From NCBI GenBank assembly GCA_045134375.1, contig JBGUVL010000033.1, positions 1 to 64,000 of the forward strand: a stretch of DNA of 64,000 nucleotides, written 5' to 3'. This DNA is from JBGUVL01 sp045134375 (GTDB taxonomy: Bacteria > Bacillota_I > Bacilli_A > Erysipelotrichales > Erysipelotrichaceae). The notes below the pieces were generated by a model that was not told the origin of the DNA, did no database searches, and was given only the letters and a program-made list of their open reading frames with translations. Within the stretch, counting starts at the first letter, position 1. The number at the start of each line of letters is the position of its first letter. Below, in pieces: positions 61,969 to 64,000 of the stretch. A program made the translations under genes and the position numbers.

Positions 61969-63045
61969 ATGAATCAACTGGAAGAAGCCAGAAAGACAAT
62001 CAATCAAATTGATGAAGAAATGGCAAAACTGTTTGAACAAAGAATGCAAGCGGTAGAAAATGTAGTTTCTTATAAAATGGCAAATCAAACGCCAGTACTA
62101 GACGCTAGTAGGGAAAATCAATTGATTGAAAAAAATCTTTCTTATTTAAAAGAAGAAAAATATAAAGAATGTTATCTACGGTGGTTTCAACGAATGTTGG
62201 AAGTATCAAAAGACTATCAGAAAACGATCATTAACAAAGATATTATCGGTTATGGGGGAACCAAAGGTGCGTTTTCTCATATTGCGACTATGAATTTATT
62301 TCCTCATCATACCTATCGTGCCTATCCTACTTTTGATGAAGTAGTGATAGCAGTAGAAAATGGTGATATTGAATACGGTGTGATTCCATTTGAAAATTCA
62401 TTTACTGGGGAAGTGGGAGAAACTAGTGATTTACTAAGGGATCATCAAGTATATATCCATGCTATGTATGATTTGAAAATTGTTCAAAATTTGTTAGTCG
62501 TAAAAGGAAGTACACTTTCTGATATCAAACAAGTTTATAGTCATCCACAAGGACTTTCTCAGTGTGAGTTGTTCTTAAAAGGAAGAGGATGGGAGAAAAT
62601 AGCATATCCTAATACTGCTTTGGCTGCGGAGTATGTGGCACAAAAGCAAGACAAAAGTAAAGCGGCGATTGCTTCTGTTGAAACGGCAAAAATATTTGGC
62701 TTGGATATTTTGGAAGAACATATCAATACCACAGTAGATAATACAACTCGTTTTATCGTTATACACAAAAAATTAAAAGAAGATGGAAATCGATTCCAAA
62801 TGTTGTTTACTGTAAAAAATGAAACCGGTCGATTAGCAAGTGCAATGAATTGTATTGCTGCCTATGATTTCAATATGAAAAGTATAAAGTCGAGAGCAAT
62901 ACCACAACAGCCATGGAGCTATTATTTCCATGTTGAAATCGAAGGATGTTTAAAAGATAAAAGGGCAAAAGATATGATTGCGGCACTTCACCAACATTGT
63001 ACGGATATTAAAATTTTAGGTGGCTATAGAAGAAATGAGAGGTAA
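61969..63045 (+). CDS. pheA: bifunctional chorismate mutase / prephenate dehydratase
   Basis: A 358-residue P-protein. Residues 1-85 are an AroQ chorismate mutase (INQIDEEMAKLFEQRMQAVENV). Residues 92-270 are prephenate dehydratase (YGGTKGAFSHIA, VIPFENSFTGEV, TTRFIVIHK). Residues 275-355 are an ACT domain; the Phe-binding ESRP motif reads KSRA here, so feedback control may differ. It makes phenylpyruvate from chorismate. ATG 61969 behind AAGGGGTGAATTC. The following gene is an aminotransferase that could complete phenylalanine synthesis. Confidence 0.93.
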   Translation: MNQLEEARKTINQIDEEMAKLFEQRMQAVENVVSYKMANQTPVLDASRENQLIEKNLSYLKEEKYKECYLRWFQRMLEVSKDYQKTIINKDIIGYGGTKGAFSHIATMNLFPHHTYRAYPTFDEVVIAVENGDIEYGVIPFENSFTGEVGETSDLLRDHQVYIHAMYDLKIVQNLLVVKGSTLSDIKQVYSHPQGLSQCELFLKGRGWEKIAYPNTALAAEYVAQKQDKSKAAIASVETAKIFGLDILEEHINTTVDNTTRFIVIHKKLKEDGNRFQMLFTVKNETGRLASAMNCIAAYDFNMKSIKSRAIPQQPWSYYFHVEIEGCLKDKRAKDMIAALHQHCTDIKILGGYRRNER

Positions 63046-63048
63046 AAA

Positions 63049-64000
63049 ATGAAACAGTTTATTAGAGAAAAGGTCGATGCTACACCAATTGAAGATAATG
63101 TGTTTGCGATTGTCAAACTAGCATTAGAAGCAAAACAAAAAGTAGGAGAAGAAAACGTAGTCGATGCGACAATTGGAAGTTTGTATGATGAAGAAGGAAA
63201 ATTGGTTGCATTTGATTCCGTATTTAATCACTATAATGAAATTGAAAATAGAAGCAAAGCGAAATACGCTGCTAGCTTTAATGGAAATGCCGATTTTAGA
63301 GAACAAGTATATCGTTGGGTCGTTCAGGATGCAAAGGTAGAATTAGCGCATACCGTAGTGGCTACTCCAGGAGGAAGTGGTGCCGTTTCTACTACAATAG
63401 TAGATGTACTAGATGAAGGAGAAACGTTGGTAATTCCTGAAATTGCATGGGGTTCCTATAAATTAATGGCAAGCATGTCGAATATTGAAGTAAAAAGTTA
63501 CCACTTGTTTGAAGAAAGTCATTTCGATATTACTAGTTTTAAAAATGTATGTGAAGAAGTGATGATGAAACAAGGGAAAGTATTAGTTGTAATCAATGAT
63601 CCATGTCATAATCCTACCGGATATTCGCTGACAGGATCGGAATGGAAAGAAGTAATCAAGGTGGTAAATGAACTTTCGAAACAGGGACCTGTCGTAATTT
63701 TGAACGATATTGCTTATATCGATTATTCGTATAATTTTAGCGATAGTAGAAAGTATTTAGAAAATTTCAATGCCATTAGTGAAAATGTATTGATTGTTGT
63801 CGCATTCTCTTGTTCAAAAACTTTAACTTCGTATGGACTACGTTGTGGCGCAGCACTTGTATTAGGACAAAATCCAGAAGATGTTCGACAATTAGAAATC
63901 GTGATGGAAAAAAGTGCTCGTGCCACTTGGAGCAACATTCCCAATGCTGCAATGGATAATTTTGTCTATGTCACAACCAAAGGATATGAAGCATTTGATA
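63049..64000 (+). CDS. class I/II PLP aminotransferase, partial
   Basis: The first 317 codons, open to the window end. ATG 63049 is behind GAGAGGTAAAAA, three bases after the pheA stop. TPGGSGAVSTTIVDVL, DPCHNPTGYSL, LNDIAYIDY and the PLP lysine in SCSKTLTSYGLRCG are class I aminotransferase features, resembling aromatic aminotransferases. Co-location with pheA points to transamination of phenylpyruvate. The C-terminus is outside the window. Confidence 0.85.
   Translation, partial: MKQFIREKVDATPIEDNVFAIVKLALEAKQKVGEENVVDATIGSLYDEEGKLVAFDSVFNHYNEIENRSKAKYAASFNGNADFREQVYRWVVQDAKVELAHTVVATPGGSGAVSTTIVDVLDEGETLVIPEIAWGSYKLMASMSNIEVKSYHLFEESHFDITSFKNVCEEVMMKQGKVLVVINDPCHNPTGYSLTGSEWKEVIKVVNELSKQGPVVILNDIAYIDYSYNFSDSRKYLENFNAISENVLIVVAFSCSKTLTSYGLRCGAALVLGQNPEDVRQLEIVMEKSARATWSNIPNAAMDNFVYVTTKGYEAFD

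Noticed and set aside
1..64000. CRISPR arrays, tRNA or rRNA genes, prophage modules
   Set aside because: No regularly spaced direct repeats, no tRNA-like cloverleaf or rRNA motifs, and no phage structural genes were seen.

Overview
The window is a low-GC, densely packed stretch of bacterial chromosome from an anaerobic, fermentative Gram-positive. The signs are strong AGGAGG-type ribosome binding sites, the RNA polymerase delta subunit, a T-box, a CcpA-type cre site, a HrcA/CIRCE operator, the c-di-AMP receptor DarA, an oxygen-sensitive class III ribonucleotide reductase (NrdDG), a second glycyl radical enzyme, and lactate dehydrogenase next to a lactate permease. Content and gene order suggest a gut Firmicute, possibly Erysipelotrichia. 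That placement is inference; there is no rRNA to confirm it. No tRNA, rRNA, CRISPR array or prophage was seen.

Layout. 1-335: end of an IS3-like element. 0.36-3.2 kb: rodA facing a PTS-like membrane protein whose EIIB domain lacks the phospho-cysteine. 3.4-12.9 kb: a phosphate module, pstSCAB-phoU with candidate Pho boxes, flanked by two OmpR-type two-component systems, with a decayed ISL3 transposase between the first pair and pstS. 13-15.3 kb: an RDD-PHP fusion protein and an hsp20 gene under an extended CIRCE. 15.3-19.4 kb: an operon of a glycyl radical enzyme, its activase and a NanE-type sugar-phosphate epimerase, behind a strong promoter and helically phased repeats. I regard this as the most interesting system in the window because its substrate cannot be assigned. 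19.5-26.4 kb: a membrane protein, a HAD phosphatase, T-box-metG, a GNAT protein and an ABC exporter. 26.4-30.1 kb: a D-aminoacylase-like amidohydrolase, a TetR/DhaS-like regulator and fucO with a well-formed control region. 30.3-38 kb: patatin, darA, DMT transporter, class A PBP, ywiB-argS-rpoE and azlCD. 38-49 kb: gpmI, pepP, GNATs, a MalY/PatB aminotransferase, a TetR/SDR divergent pair, a GH13 amylase coupled to murI. 49-57 kb: an unusual TIM-barrel glycosidase-like protein, an XRE regulator with a small paralogous partner, ldh, a TspO-like protein, a lactate permease, a decayed DUF1905 gene and ispF. 57-64 kb: nrdDG, a DHA3-type efflux pump behind two palindromes and a possible leader peptide, then pheA and an aminotransferase that runs off the end.

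How it fits together. Central metabolism (gpmI, ldh, lactate permease, fucO) points to sugar fermentation with lactate and 1,2-propanediol-type end products under carbon control. Two glycyl radical enzymes with dedicated activases imply strict anaerobiosis. Cell wall genes (rodA, class A PBP, murI) are scattered. Most genes have clear Rho-independent terminators, so transcription units are well delimited, and several pairs overlap by 1-14 bases, indicating translational coupling.
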